From Roseibium salinum (lineage in GTDB: Bacteria > Pseudomonadota > Alphaproteobacteria > Rhizobiales > Stappiaceae), in assembly GCF_026240905.1 (NCBI RefSeq), contig NZ_JAPEVI010000003.1:2914001-2978000 (forward strand): a stretch of 64,000 bases of DNA, read 5' to 3'. Both the position numbers and the translations under genes were made by a program. Under the pieces are notes generated by a model. It worked only from the letters and a program-made list of their open reading frames with translations. It was not told the origin of the DNA and did no database searches. The first letter of the stretch is position 1; each line of letters begins with the position of its first letter. Below, in pieces: positions 36,737 through 45,838 of this stretch.

Positions 36737-38056
36737 ATGCCACCGTCAAAGCGCATTTACTCAAAGGCTTTTGAAGACACTACCCGGCAACCTGCGCTGC
36801 GACGCGCATGGAACAAAGTCCATGCGAACGGAATTGAATCTCGGTCGGAGACAACAAAAACTGAGATCGTTGAATTCCAAAAGACTGCCGATAAAGCCAT
36901 CCGCAAAATCCAGCGTGAGATTCGGAATGGCTCGTTTGTATTCGAGAAGTCGGTCGGAAAGAAGGTCCCTAAAGGGTCCAGCGGAGATTTCCGTCCTATC
37001 GTCGTCGCGCCTATCGAAACTAGAATTCTTCAGCGTGCGGTACTCGATCAACTTCTGAAGCAGGCCTCGTTAAAGCCCTATATCGTCACGCCCTATAGTT
37101 TCGGTGGGATCACCAAGCAGACTGACGACGGAATCGCTGCTGTTCCTTTAGCTATTTCCAAAATTCTCGACGCCAAGAAGAACGGTTTGAACTACGTCCG
37201 ATGCGCTGACATTTCGGCATTCTTTACGAAAATTCGCAAATCGACCGTCCGAGGAATTATTTCCAACGAGATACAAGCCTTGGATTTCATGAATCTTTTT
37301 GATAACTGCGTGGCTGTTGAGTTGGAAAATTCCGCACAATTGGGCGCAGATGCTATCCGATTTCCGAGAGAGGACCTAGGTGTCGCACAAGGAAGTGCAC
37401 TATCACCGCTCTTAGGAAACATTCTCCTTCACGGATTCGATCAGGCTATGAATGAAGGTGACTGCGCCTGCTTCCGTTACATCGACGACATAATAATTCT
37501 GGCTCCTTCAGAGAGAGCAGCGAATGCGCGCTTCCGAAAAGCCGAAGGCTTGCTTTCCGATTTGCAGCTAGAGTTTTCGGCGCAAAAATCTTGTGGAGGA
37601 GTTCAAACTTTCGAGTCTGGATTCGAATTTCTAGGCATCGAAATTGTAAACGGCCTAATCCGACCCAACGGAAAGGCGGTGGGAAAACTCAAACAAAAGA
37701 TCTTCGATATTCTCGACGCATCCAAAAATGAGTTTTCACGCGATGCGTCCAAACCCTTCCGCAGCAAATTTGCGATGATCCCTACTCTGAGCCGTGTATC
37801 GGGCACCCTGAATGGGTGGGCCAAACACTATCGCTTCTGCAATGATCAAAAGTTGTTTCAGTCGCTCGATCAGGACGTGGAATCCAAAGTTACCAAGTAT
37901 CTTCAATCCTACGCTGCTTCCGTGAGGAAGAACCCGGAAGCCAAGCGAGATTTTCTTGGCATTACCTCATTGAATGATATCGACTGGAATCCCTTCTCTT
38001 GGCCCAAGCAATACCCAAGTCCGGACGAGCAGAACCAGTCCTCATCTAACTTTTAA
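36737..38056 (+). CDS. stand-alone reverse transcriptase, DRT/UG-like, possibly DRT2-type
   Basis: The 439-residue protein has RT fingers with RPIVVAPIETRILQRAVLDQLL, motif A CADISAFFTKIRK, motif B GVAQGSALSPLLGNILLHGFD, catalytic motif C CFRYIDDIIILAP, then FSAQKS and FEFLGIEIVNG, and a thumb-like GTLNGWAKHYRFCND. The last 70 residues are unique, ending in a polar tail. There is no endonuclease, integrase or maturase zinc domain. The gene is AT-richer than its surroundings (many AAA, TTT, ATT, AGA codons), so probably acquired. ATG 36737 lacks a strong ribosome site. A lone RT behind a structured 5' region fits antiphage DRT systems; the exact class needs alignment. Confidence 0.85.
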   Translation: MPPSKRIYSKAFEDTTRQPALRRAWNKVHANGIESRSETTKTEIVEFQKTADKAIRKIQREIRNGSFVFEKSVGKKVPKGSSGDFRPIVVAPIETRILQRAVLDQLLKQASLKPYIVTPYSFGGITKQTDDGIAAVPLAISKILDAKKNGLNYVRCADISAFFTKIRKSTVRGIISNEIQALDFMNLFDNCVAVELENSAQLGADAIRFPREDLGVAQGSALSPLLGNILLHGFDQAMNEGDCACFRYIDDIIILAPSERAANARFRKAEGLLSDLQLEFSAQKSCGGVQTFESGFEFLGIEIVNGLIRPNGKAVGKLKQKIFDILDASKNEFSRDASKPFRSKFAMIPTLSRVSGTLNGWAKHYRFCNDQKLFQSLDQDVESKVTKYLQSYAASVRKNPEAKRDFLGITSLNDIDWNPFSWPKQYPSPDEQNQSSSNF

Positions 38057-38153
38057 TCCAGAAAAGTACGATCATGGTGCAGCAGGCGGTACCGCCGATC
38101 CTGAGCGAGCGCAGCGTTTCGGCGGAACACAATCCCGCCCCGCCCCCCCAACA

Positions 38154-39689
38154 TCACGCCAGAAACACCCACCGCCCAATCGTCGCCGCGACGGCGAACG
38201 TGATCAGGATCGCGACGACGTCCAGGATGGCGCCCGCCCGCAGCATGTCCTTTGAGGTCACCGCGCCGGAGCCGTAGACGATGGCGTTGGGCGGTGTTGC
38301 CACCGGCAGCATGAACCCCAGCGAGGCGGCGAGCACGACCGGCAGGGCCAGTTCGAGCGGACCGGCGCCCATGCCGATGGCGGCCGATGCGGCGACCGGC
38401 AGGAAGACCGCCGCCATGGCGGTGTTGGAGGCCAGTTCCCCGAGATAGACGATCACCACCATGACGGTGAGTACCAGGAGGCTTGCCGGCAGGACCGCGA
38501 GGACGGAGAGCGCGGTGCCGATCCAGTCCGAAAGGCCCGAGGAACCGATGGCGCCGGCCAGCGCCAGGCCGCCGCCGAAGAGGATCAGCACATCCCATCT
38601 GAGGGTCTTCAGGTCGTCCCAGCCCAGAAGATGCGTGCCCCTGGACCAGTCGTCCGGCAGCACGAACAGGGCAAGAGCGCCGGTCATGGCGATGCCGGCA
38701 TCGCTGAGCGGCAGGCCGGGGAACAGATCTCCAAGAAGCGGACGCGTCAGCCAGAGAAGGGCGACGACGGTCATGACGCCGGCCACCGTCCATTCCTGCC
38801 GGATCATGGGCGGCAACGCGCCAAGGTCGGAGCCTTGCGGAGCCTCGCTTACCGGGGGCAGGGTCGACGGTACCTTGAAGGCAACCCGGCTTAGGATCAG
38901 AAAGGTAACCGGGAGCAGCACGAGCACCGCCGGAACACCTACCAGCATCCAGGCAGCAAAGCCGATGGTGATGCCGTAGCTTTCCTGAAGGAACCCGGCA
39001 AAGAGCGCATTGGGCGGCGTTCCGATCAGCGTTCCCATGCCGCCGATCGTCGCCGAATAGGCAACGGCCAGCATCAGGGCCGGCGCGAAATTCCGCGCGA
39101 TGCCGTACCGGTCGTCCCGGTCGGCCTGGATCAGGGACGCGACCACCGACTGGGCGATGGGCAGCATCACCATGGCGGTCGCGGTGTTGCTCACCCACAT
39201 GCTCAGGAAAGCGGTGATCGCCATTATTCCGGCAAGAATCGCCAGCGGATTGCCGCCGGCTCTCTTGAGCACTTTCACGGCCAGGCGGCGGTGCAGTTGC
39301 CAGCGCTCCAGCCCCCTGGCGAGAATGAAGCCGCCGAGAAACAGGAAGATCAGCGGGTTGGCATAGGAGCCGGCAGTGTCCTCGAAACTTTCGATGCCGA
39401 GCAGCGGAAACAGCACCAGCGGCACGAGCGCGGTCGCCGCCAGGGGCACCGCTTCGCTCATCCACCAGATGGCCATGAGGATGCCGACGGCAGCCGTTGC
39501 CCACCCGGCCTGCGACAGGCCTTCGGGCGCCGGCAGCGCCAACATCGCTACCGCCAGAAGCGCCCCGCCGACAAGGCCGAAGCGCCGGGCGCGCGCACCC
39601 GCTGCCGATTCGGAAGTCTGCTGCACCATCCTGTTCAAGCCGTCCCTTCCCGCTCTCCCGCGTCTCATCGGCGGCGATTGTGACGGCAT
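38154..39689 (-). CDS. divalent anion:Na+ symporter (DASS/SLC13 family)
   Basis: The protein (up to 511 residues) has 11-12 membrane spans and the two pseudo-symmetric SNT-type motifs of DASS carriers: WVSNTATAMVMLPIAQSV and ELASNTAMAAVFLPVAASA. TLIGTPPNALFAGF and VATPPNAIVYGSGAV complete the substrate and sodium sites. It should import dicarboxylates or a related anion with Na+. Starts at 39689, 39668 and 39629 (MVQQTSES) are possible; the last has AGG directly upstream and removes a non-conserved leader. It is transcribed towards the RT gene and separated from it by about 100 bases. Confidence 0.9.
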   Translation of the reverse strand: MPSQSPPMRRGRAGRDGLNRMVQQTSESAAGARARRFGLVGGALLAVAMLALPAPEGLSQAGWATAAVGILMAIWWMSEAVPLAATALVPLVLFPLLGIESFEDTAGSYANPLIFLFLGGFILARGLERWQLHRRLAVKVLKRAGGNPLAILAGIMAITAFLSMWVSNTATAMVMLPIAQSVVASLIQADRDDRYGIARNFAPALMLAVAYSATIGGMGTLIGTPPNALFAGFLQESYGITIGFAAWMLVGVPAVLVLLPVTFLILSRVAFKVPSTLPPVSEAPQGSDLGALPPMIRQEWTVAGVMTVVALLWLTRPLLGDLFPGLPLSDAGIAMTGALALFVLPDDWSRGTHLLGWDDLKTLRWDVLILFGGGLALAGAIGSSGLSDWIGTALSVLAVLPASLLVLTVMVVIVYLGELASNTAMAAVFLPVAASAAIGMGAGPLELALPVVLAASLGFMLPVATPPNAIVYGSGAVTSKDMLRAGAILDVVAILITFAVAATIGRWVFLA

Positions 39690-39816
39690 ATGCCGGCCGC
39701 CGCCTTGATCATCCGCAATTAGGAGGTTTCAAACCGGTCGGCATGGCCAGGAGCGACGGGCCGTTGCGAGATGTCCGTGCGATTGACATGCAATAAAACT
39801 ATTGCATAATTGAAGC

Positions 39817-40125
39817 ATGGACGATGAACAGCTCGACCGGGTTTTCAAGGCACTGGCCGATCCGACCCGCCGCAGGATCATAGACCGGCTGCGCGAGCGG
39901 CCCGATCAATCGCTGTTCCAGATCTGCGTGCTCTCGGCTTCCGAGGACGGCAAGGCCCTGTCCCGCCAGGCGATCACGCAGCATCTCTACATGCTCGAAA
40001 AAGCCGGGCTGGTTCATGTGTCCTGGTCCGGCCGGACGAAACTCCATTCGCTCGACCTCGCTCCGTTGCACGAAGCAATGGACATCTGGCTTGGCAATCA
40101 CGTTTCGCAAGGAAAACGACCATGA
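39817..40125 (+). CDS. ArsR-family transcriptional regulator
   Basis: A 102-residue winged-helix protein: FKALADPTRRRIIDRLRERPDQSLFQICVL, recognition helix LSRQAITQHLYMLEKAGLVHV, wing SWSGRTKLHSLDLAPLHEAMDIWLG. No metal-binding ELCVCDL motif is present, so it belongs to the SdpR-like branch rather than the metal sensors. It overlaps the following VOC gene by four bases; such ArsR-VOC pairs usually mean that the regulator controls its own operon. Divergent from the DASS gene. Confidence 0.9.
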   Translation: MDDEQLDRVFKALADPTRRRIIDRLRERPDQSLFQICVLSASEDGKALSRQAITQHLYMLEKAGLVHVSWSGRTKLHSLDLAPLHEAMDIWLGNHVSQGKRP

Positions 40126-40514
40126 GAATTTACGTCACCAGCGTTTTCGTGGACGATCAGCAAAAGGCCCTGGATTTCTATACGAATACCCTCGGCTTCA
40201 CGCTGAAACACGACGTGCCGGCGGGCGAGGCCCGATGGCTGACCGTCGTGTCGTCGGAAGACCCGAATGGCACCGAACTGCTGCTCGAACCCGGCGGCCA
40301 CCCGGCCGTGAAACCCTACAAGGACGCCCTCGCCGCAGACGGTATTCCCGCCACTTCGTTCCAGGTCGACGATCTCGACGCCGAGCATAAAAGGCTGTCC
40401 GGCCTCGGCGTCCGGTTCACCCTGGATCCGGTCGACGCCGGCCCCGTCCGCATGGCGGTCTTCGATGACACCTGCGGGAACCTGATCCAGATTATCGAGA
40501 TGAAGGGGGAGTAA
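40122..40514 (+). CDS. VOC family protein (glyoxalase/dioxygenase fold)
   Basis: A 130-residue protein with two beta-alpha-beta-beta-beta units: YVTSVFVDDQQKALDFYTNTLGFTLKHDVPAGEARWLTVVSSEDPNGTELLLEP, and FQVDDLDAEHKRLSGLGVRFTLDPVDAGPVRMAVFDDTCGNLIQIIE. Likely metal ligands include the Glu in TELLLEP and the final Glu in IIEM. The first-strand His is replaced by a Ser, so a glyoxalase I reaction is doubtful. The ATGA overlap with the ArsR gene ties it to that regulator. Confidence 0.88.
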   Translation: MRIYVTSVFVDDQQKALDFYTNTLGFTLKHDVPAGEARWLTVVSSEDPNGTELLLEPGGHPAVKPYKDALAADGIPATSFQVDDLDAEHKRLSGLGVRFTLDPVDAGPVRMAVFDDTCGNLIQIIEMKGE

Positions 40515-40633
40515 AAGGCGCGATCGGATGCCGTCTTTCGGCTTGCAGTGTCCGAGCATCCTGCCCGCAGCGCCACCAAACGTTCTGTCGCCATGAGGGA
40601 ATGACCGGTGGTATAGTTGCGGATTAGACCGTT

Positions 40634-42630
40634 GTGCGTCTCAACAGGTCCAGGACATGGACTTCATCAGGGGGGCGGTGCGGGTTGTTGGACAGGAACC
40701 AGTTGCAGCAGATCTGCGATCAGGTTTCGGAGGAAATCGACGCGATCGTTTCGATATTCGCCGAGAACGGCGAAATCATATGCTCTTCGCAGCGAAATCG
40801 AGATCGGCATGTTTCACGCCGGCGTCGCCAGGATGATGGCCGGGGAAATAAACCGGTATGAGGCGACGATCGAAGATGCTGCAAAGACCGCCGGCGTTCT
40901 GGAGGGCGCGGCGCTGCCGATCGAATTCGATGGCAGCCGACTGTTTTGTGTCAGTGTCTCCGCACCGCTGAACATTGCTCGCACATACTGCCGGCTCGTC
41001 CAGCACTGGGTCGTTGCTCTTCTGCGTGAGCGTGCGCTTCAGTCCAGCGAAGCCCGCTTTCGGGACGTGGCAGAAAGCGCCAGCGACTGGATCTGGGAAA
41101 TGGATTCGGATTTGCGGTTCAGCTATCTGTCGCCGCGATTCTACGAAACTTTCCACACGCCGCCGGCAGCGGTCATCGGCAAGACCAGAACCGAGTGGGC
41201 GGGAACCGACGTGGATAGCCAGGCCTGGAAAGACCATTTGACCAAGCTTTCGGCGCGGCTCCCGTTTCGCGACTTCGCCTATACGGGAAGGACAGGCCTT
41301 GGAGAACTCCGTCACCTCAGGATCCATGGCAAGCCGGTCTACGACGCGAACGGGTCCTTCGCCGGTTATCGCGGCACCGCACGCGACGTCACCGAGCAGA
41401 TCGAGATGGAACGCGCCCTCAGGCGGGCGCACCAGCTGCTGTCGGACTCGATTGAAACAATCCCCGAAGCTTTCTCGCTGTTCGACAGTGATGACCGGCT
41501 CATCGTCTTCAACAGCAAGTACCATGCGCTGCTTTATGAGGATGTCGGTGTAGAAATTACGCCTGGTATGACATTCGAGACGATCATTCGCGAAGGTGCC
41601 GCAAGAGGGCGGATACCGGAAGCACTCGGCAGGATCGACGAATGGATAAACGAGCGGCTCGCGCGCCATCGCGACCTCAGCGAGCCGCACATCCAGCAAC
41701 GTGGCGCCGGGCGCTGGATCCTGGTCAGTGAACACCGCACCAGCGACGGCGGCACGGTGGCGATCTATTCGGACATTACAGACATAAAACACCGCGAGCT
41801 GGAACTGGCGGAGAAGTCGCAAGCCATGGAGCGGCTCTCCAATCAGCTGGCAAAGTACCTCTCCCCGCAGATCTACGAGATCGATATTTTCCGGCCGGCA
41901 GGAAGTGAAGCTCAACAGCCGCCGGAAAAAGCTCACCATCTTCTTCTCCGATATTGTCGGCTTCACGGAGACGGCAGACCGGCTGGAATCCGAAGAACTG
42001 ACACAGTTGCTGAACCATTATCTGTCGGAAATGTCCGATATTGCACTCGAACACGGCGCTACAATCGACAAGTATATCGGCGACGGACTGGTCATCTTCT
42101 TCGGCGATCCGGACACCCAGGGCGTGAAGCAGGATGCCTTGCAATGCGCGCGCATGGCGCTCGCCATGCAGCGGCGCATGGCCGAACTGCAGTGGACATG
42201 GCGCGATGCAGGCATCGGCCAGCCTTTGAGATGCCGGATGGGCATCAATACCGGTTTCTGCACTGTCGGCAACTTCGGCAGCGAAAACCGAATGGATTAT
42301 ACGATCATCGGTGGCGGGGTAAACCTGGCGTCGCGGCTTGAACGCGCGGCCCGGCCCGACGAAATCCTCATCTCGTACGAGACCTACGCTCTGATAAAGG
42401 ACGCGTTCCACTGCGAGGAACGGGGACAGATAGAGGTTCGGGGGATCGCTTATCCCGTTGCGACCTACGCAATGATCGGCGAGCGAACGGCCGACGGAGC
42501 GGTCGTGTCTCCAGAAGAAGATGCCTCCTCGAATTTCACGCTGCATTTCGACCTGGACAAAATGTCGGAAGAAGAGCGCGCCGCTGCCGTGAATCTGCTC
42601 AGGGCGGCTCTGAAAACGCTATCCCCGTAG
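40634..42630 (+). CDS. sensor adenylate/guanylate cyclase (diacid-recognition, PAS, PAS, class III cyclase) with two apparent frameshifts
   Basis: Joined across two breaks the protein has about 665 residues. It starts with a CdaR-type sugar-diacid recognition domain (LDRNQLQQICDQVSEEIDAIVSIF, then MAGEINRYEATIEDA). Two PAS domains follow (ASDWIWEMDSDLRFSYLSPRF and FSLFDSDDRLIVFNSKYHALL). A class III nucleotide cyclase with FFSDIVGFTETADRL, HGATIDKYIGDGLVIFFGDP and IIGGGVNLASRLE closes it. Both breaks (40799-40805 and 41876-41882) read CGAGATC, where CGAATC would join the frames. The start is uncertain: GTG 40634 or TTG 40685. It would make cAMP in response to a ligand. It lies next to the fucose-type sugar-acid operon, convergent with it. 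Confidence 0.78.
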
Positions 42631-42636
42631 AAGGCC

Positions 42637-43489
42637 CTACGCCTCCACGTCCAGCCCGTAAGCCTCCACCGCATTGTCGAACCACACGCGTCTTGCGTCT
42701 TCCTCGCTCAGGCCCGCGAGCAGGTGTTCGGTGGTGGCGACCCATTTTTCGTACGTGGCGGCCAGGGTGCAGACGGGCCAGTCGCTGCCCCAGATGAGCC
42801 GGGCGGGGCCGAAGACGGTGAGGAGGTGGTCGACATAGGGTTTCAGGTCGTCCGCCGTCCAGTTCTCAGGCGCTTCGGTGACGAGGCCGGAGAGCTTGCA
42901 CCAGGCGGAAGTCCGCTGTGCCAGGGCGCTGATGTCCTGGGCCCATTGGATGAACTCCCCGGCGCAGAATCTCTGGCTTGGAGGCGTGGTCGATCACCAC
43001 CTTGAGGCCCGGGTGGCGTTCCAGCAGCGTCAGCAGATGGCTCAGGTGGCGCGGCAGTGTCAGGGCATCGAAGGTCAGCGGATAGCTCTCGAGTTCCGTC
43101 AGGGCCGGCACCAGCCGCGGCGCCAGCATCCAGACATCGTCCGGAATGTCCTGGATCATCGGCCTTATCCCGACAAGCTTGGGGTGCTTCGAAAGGCGAG
43201 CGAGCTGGTCAATGGCGTCCTGCTTCTCCAGATCGACCCAGCCGACGACGCCCTTGATGAAGTCGTGACGGTCGGCGAGCGAGAGCATGAACTCAGTTTC
43301 GGCGACGGTCGGCGCGGCCTGGACGAGCACCGTTCCGGCTATTCCATGGGCCTTGCGAATGGGCGCAAAATCCTCCGGCAGATAGTCCCGGTAGAGGGGA
43401 CCCATATCCTCGGTGAGCCAGCCGTAGTCGCCGCGCTCGAGCTTCCAGAAATGCTGATGCGCATCTATTCGCGGCAAGGGGGCGTTCAT
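42637..43489 (-). CDS. amidohydrolase, probable L-fuconolactonase, apparent frameshift
   Basis: A TIM-barrel amidohydrolase of the fuconolactonase family (COG3618): RIDAHQHFWKLERGDYGWL with the HxH pair, VLVQAAPTVAETEFMLSLA, VVIDHASKPEI, and, after the break, LIWGSDWPVCTLAATYEKW with the metal-binding Asp. The frame breaks at 42965-42971 (CAGAATC on the plus strand; CGAATC would continue the protein as PEIRAGEFIQWAQ). About 284 residues if joined. It opens L-fucono-lactone to L-fuconate. Its ATG overlaps the fucU stop by four bases. Confidence 0.82.
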
Positions 43490-43917
43490 GACCCGATAAC
43501 CCCTTTCTTGAGGAGAATGTTCCCGTAAAGCCGCGTTTCTCCGGTCTGGACGACAAGGAAGGCGCCCCGGGCGCGCTCATAGAAGGCGTGCCGTTCGAGA
43601 CTGGCGATTTTCACCGGATTGTCCGCCACGTCGTCGACGATCTTCTGGAATTCGGCGACCACCGGCGGGATGTCCGAGGGATTGCCGACCACCTGCATGG
43701 TCAGGACCGGATCGGGTACGAACGTGTCGAGCGGCATCACCTGCAGCACGGCCTCCAGGGCGGCGGTCGCCGTGATGCCGTCGAGGCGCAGCACCCGCCG
43801 GCCGTTGCTTTGGGCGGGGAAGTTGGCATCCGCGATGACGATGTCGTCGCCATGGCCCATGGCACGCAGGGCGTGCAGCAGGTCCGGGGACAGAAGCGGG
43901 TTTATGCCGCGGAGCAT
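43486..43917 (-). CDS. fucU: RbsD/FucU family sugar mutarotase, probable L-fucose mutarotase
   Basis: The 143-residue protein has LRGINPLLSPDLLHALRAMGHGDDIVIADANFPA with the catalytic His-Asp region, and ends ARGAFLVVQTGETRLYGNILLKKGVI with the Tyr-Gly-Asn motif of FucU. It interconverts the alpha and beta pyranose forms, feeding the form used by the dehydrogenase. It starts within the end of the aldo-keto reductase gene (overlap 43902-43917) and overlaps the lactonase, so the three are coupled. Confidence 0.9.
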   Translation of the reverse strand: MLRGINPLLSPDLLHALRAMGHGDDIVIADANFPAQSNGRRVLRLDGITATAALEAVLQVMPLDTFVPDPVLTMQVVGNPSDIPPVVAEFQKIVDDVADNPVKIASLERHAFYERARGAFLVVQTGETRLYGNILLKKGVIGS

Positions 43918-44958
43918 GAGCGTTCCTCCGGCATGGGTGCGTCTTCGCGGACAAGGCCGCTGGCGCTGAGATCGGACCAGAAGGCGGCCGGGACCGGGGT
44001 GTTCAGAACGGCGAGATTGGCCTCGACCTCCCGTGCATTCACTGCGCCCGGGATGACGGTCTTCACGCAAGGGTGGCCGAGCACGAATTGCAGCGCGGCG
44101 GCGATCAGCGGCACGGAATGGGCCGCGCAGATCTCCTCGATCCTGCGGACCTTTTCCAGGATTTCCGGCGGCGCATCGGCATAGTTGTACTTGGCGCCGG
44201 GAACGGCGCCGGTTGCCAGGATGCCGGAATTGTAGGGGCCGCCCAGAATGATGCCGACGTCGCGGGCCGCGCACAGCGGCAGGAAGGTCTCCAGCGAGAT
44301 CCTGCTCCAGCAACGTGTAGCGGCCGGCCAGCAGGAAACAGTCGAAATCGGCGAGGCCCAGCAGCTTCTGGCAGACCTGCCATTCGTTGACGCCCGCGCC
44401 GATCGCCGCGACTTCGCCGGCCTCCTTCAGCTCGGTCAGGGCCCGGTAGCCGCCAAGGTCGAACAGTTCCCGCACCCGCGCATCGCTGGCTTCCTGAGAC
44501 CCTTGCGAGAAGGCGCAGACGTCGTGGACGAAGAGGATATCGGCATTGGCTACCTGAAGCCGCTGCCGGCTGGCCTCGTAGCTGCGCATGACGCCGTCGT
44601 AGCTGTAGTCGAAGACGATCCGTTTCTGCGGCACGTCGACAAAGGCCTCCGGCGTCACCTCGTCCGGTTCGCAATCGACAAGCAGGCGGCCGATCTTGGT
44701 GGAAAGATGGATCGTGTCGCGGCCGAAGCGCTTGATGGCGGCGGCGAAACGCTCCTCGGAGCGGCCGAGGCCGTATTGCGGTGCCGTATCGAAATAACGG
44801 ATGCCGTTGTCATAGGCAGCCTGGAGGGCGGCCTGGGCATCCTCCTCGGACACCTTGCGGTAGAGATTGCCGAGCGGCGCACCGCCAAAGCCCATCTCCG
44901 TAAGGTCTATCGGTCTGGCTGTCCTGCCGTTCAGCAGGCGCGTCTGGAGCGAGTTCAT
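43902..44958 (-). CDS. aldo/keto reductase, probable L-fucose (D-threo-aldose) dehydrogenase, apparent frameshift
   Basis: An AKR barrel protein: MGFGGAPLGNLYRKVSEEDA, GIRYFDTAPQYGLGRSEERFA with catalytic Asp and Tyr, HLSTKIGRLL with Lys, VHDVCAFSQG, and, in another frame, FVLGHPCVKTVIPGAVNAREVEANLAVL binding the NAD(P) tail. The break is at 44295-44301: CGAGATC in place of CGAATC, which would read LLEQDSLETFLPLC. About 350 residues if joined. This family oxidises L-fucose to the 1,5-lactone. ATG 44958 (MNSLQTRLL) is chosen. First gene of the minus-strand arm of the regulon. Confidence 0.83.
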
Positions 44959-45020
44959 GGTGCTTTCCTCAGGTTGCGGACGCCGCATTTGTTGCGGGCT
45001 TGTGGTTGCGCCGGCGGGGC

Positions 45021-45737
45021 TCAGTCGAACAGGTCGGGGCGGTCCCTGGCAAGGGGCTCCAGGCGGGTGACCAGTTCGCTCAAGTGCTGCTGCATGGCCC
45101 GCCGCGCGCTTTCCGGCTCGTGGTTGCGGATGGCCTCGACGATCTGCTTGTGTTCCTCATAGGCCTCATTGGCGCGCCCGCGCATCGGCAGCAGCAACTG
45201 CCGGGCCCGGTTGACCTGCACCCAGGCGGTGGCGGCGAGCGCGTTCAGCCTGGGATAGCCGGTGAAGGAAAATATGAGCTCGTGCATGCGCTCGTCTTCC
45301 CGGTAGAAGCCGACTTCGTCATGATCCTCCAGGTAAAGCGCCTGGAGGCGGAGATTTCGGGTGAGTTCGGCGAGCTGCTCCTCGGTGCGCTCCGCGGCCA
45401 CCTTGCTCACCGCCGCCAGTTCGATCGCCTCCCGCAGGAAGGCGCCCTCCCGGATTTCGGACATGGAAAACTTCGTCACGCGCGAGCCGGACTGGGGAAT
45501 CACCTCCACCAGCCCCTCCCCGGCGAGCTTGGTGATCGCCTCGGTCACAGGCGAGCGGGAAACACCGAGCTGTTCACAGATGACCTGTTTGCGGAGCGGG
45601 GTACCGGGCGGCAGATCCATGGCGAGAATGGCGATCCTGAGCGCCTCATAGACGCGCTGCGCCAGGGAACCGGACAGCCTGCCGATGTCCGGAAGCGCAA
45701 ATTCGTGAATGTCTTGTTCGTCGGTCACGGACATCAT
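45021..45737 (-). CDS. GntR-family regulator (FCD/FadR subfamily)
   Basis: The 238-residue protein has an N-terminal winged helix (LAQRVYEALRIAILAMDLPPGTPLRKQVICEQLGVSRSPVTEAITKLAGEGLVEVIPQSGSRV). An FCD ligand domain follows, with metal-type residues in REAIELAAVSK, EDERMHELIF and EEHKQIVEAI. It lies at the head of the divergent regulon, and an exact palindrome lies in the intergenic region before it. A sugar acid or keto acid from the pathway is the likely inducer. First of two adjacent ATGs taken. Confidence 0.9.
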   Translation of the reverse strand: MMSVTDEQDIHEFALPDIGRLSGSLAQRVYEALRIAILAMDLPPGTPLRKQVICEQLGVSRSPVTEAITKLAGEGLVEVIPQSGSRVTKFSMSEIREGAFLREAIELAAVSKVAAERTEEQLAELTRNLRLQALYLEDHDEVGFYREDERMHELIFSFTGYPRLNALAATAWVQVNRARQLLLPMRGRANEAYEEHKQIVEAIRNHEPESARRAMQQHLSELVTRLEPLARDRPDLFD

Positions 45738-45753
45738 TATCTCGCTTCGAATG

Positions 45754-45765
45754 CTAACATGTTAG
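45754..45765. promoter_or_regulatory. candidate GntR operator between the two arms of the regulon
   Basis: CTAACATGTTAG is a perfect 12-base palindrome 17 bases upstream of the gntR start. It abuts TTGACA (45766-45771), a candidate -35 box for the rightward operon with TAATCG about 16 bases on. TTGACA also forms an inverted pair with TGTCAA at 45780-45785. The position suits repression of both directions. Confidence 0.5.
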
Positions 45766-45838
45766 TTGACACAGTTGCCCTGTCAAGCTAATCGTGAAGT
45801 GAGGGCGGGCCGTCACTGGCCGGAAGAGGAGAAACTTC

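Noticed and set aside
36199-38056. Diversity-generating retroelement (TR/VR pair plus RT)
   Set aside because: The two 125-bp copies are identical, without adenine-directed changes. Neither lies in the 3' end of a target gene, and motif B (QGSALSP) is not the DGR-type SQ motif.
36436-38056. Retron (msr-msd plus RT)
   Set aside because: I do not see the NAxxH and VTG signatures typical of retron RTs, nor a clear a1/a2 inverted repeat flanking an msr-msd pair. Not fully excluded.
36737-38056. Group II intron with maturase RT
   Set aside because: No intron boundary motifs or domain V-like hairpin follow the gene, and the protein lacks an HNH domain. The GWAKHYRFCND thumb is shared with other RT classes.
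38053-39504. 483-codon frame overlapping the DASS transporter
   Set aside because: It is a shifted reading of the transporter gene, Arg/Pro rich, with no motif; it ends at the RT stop by chance.
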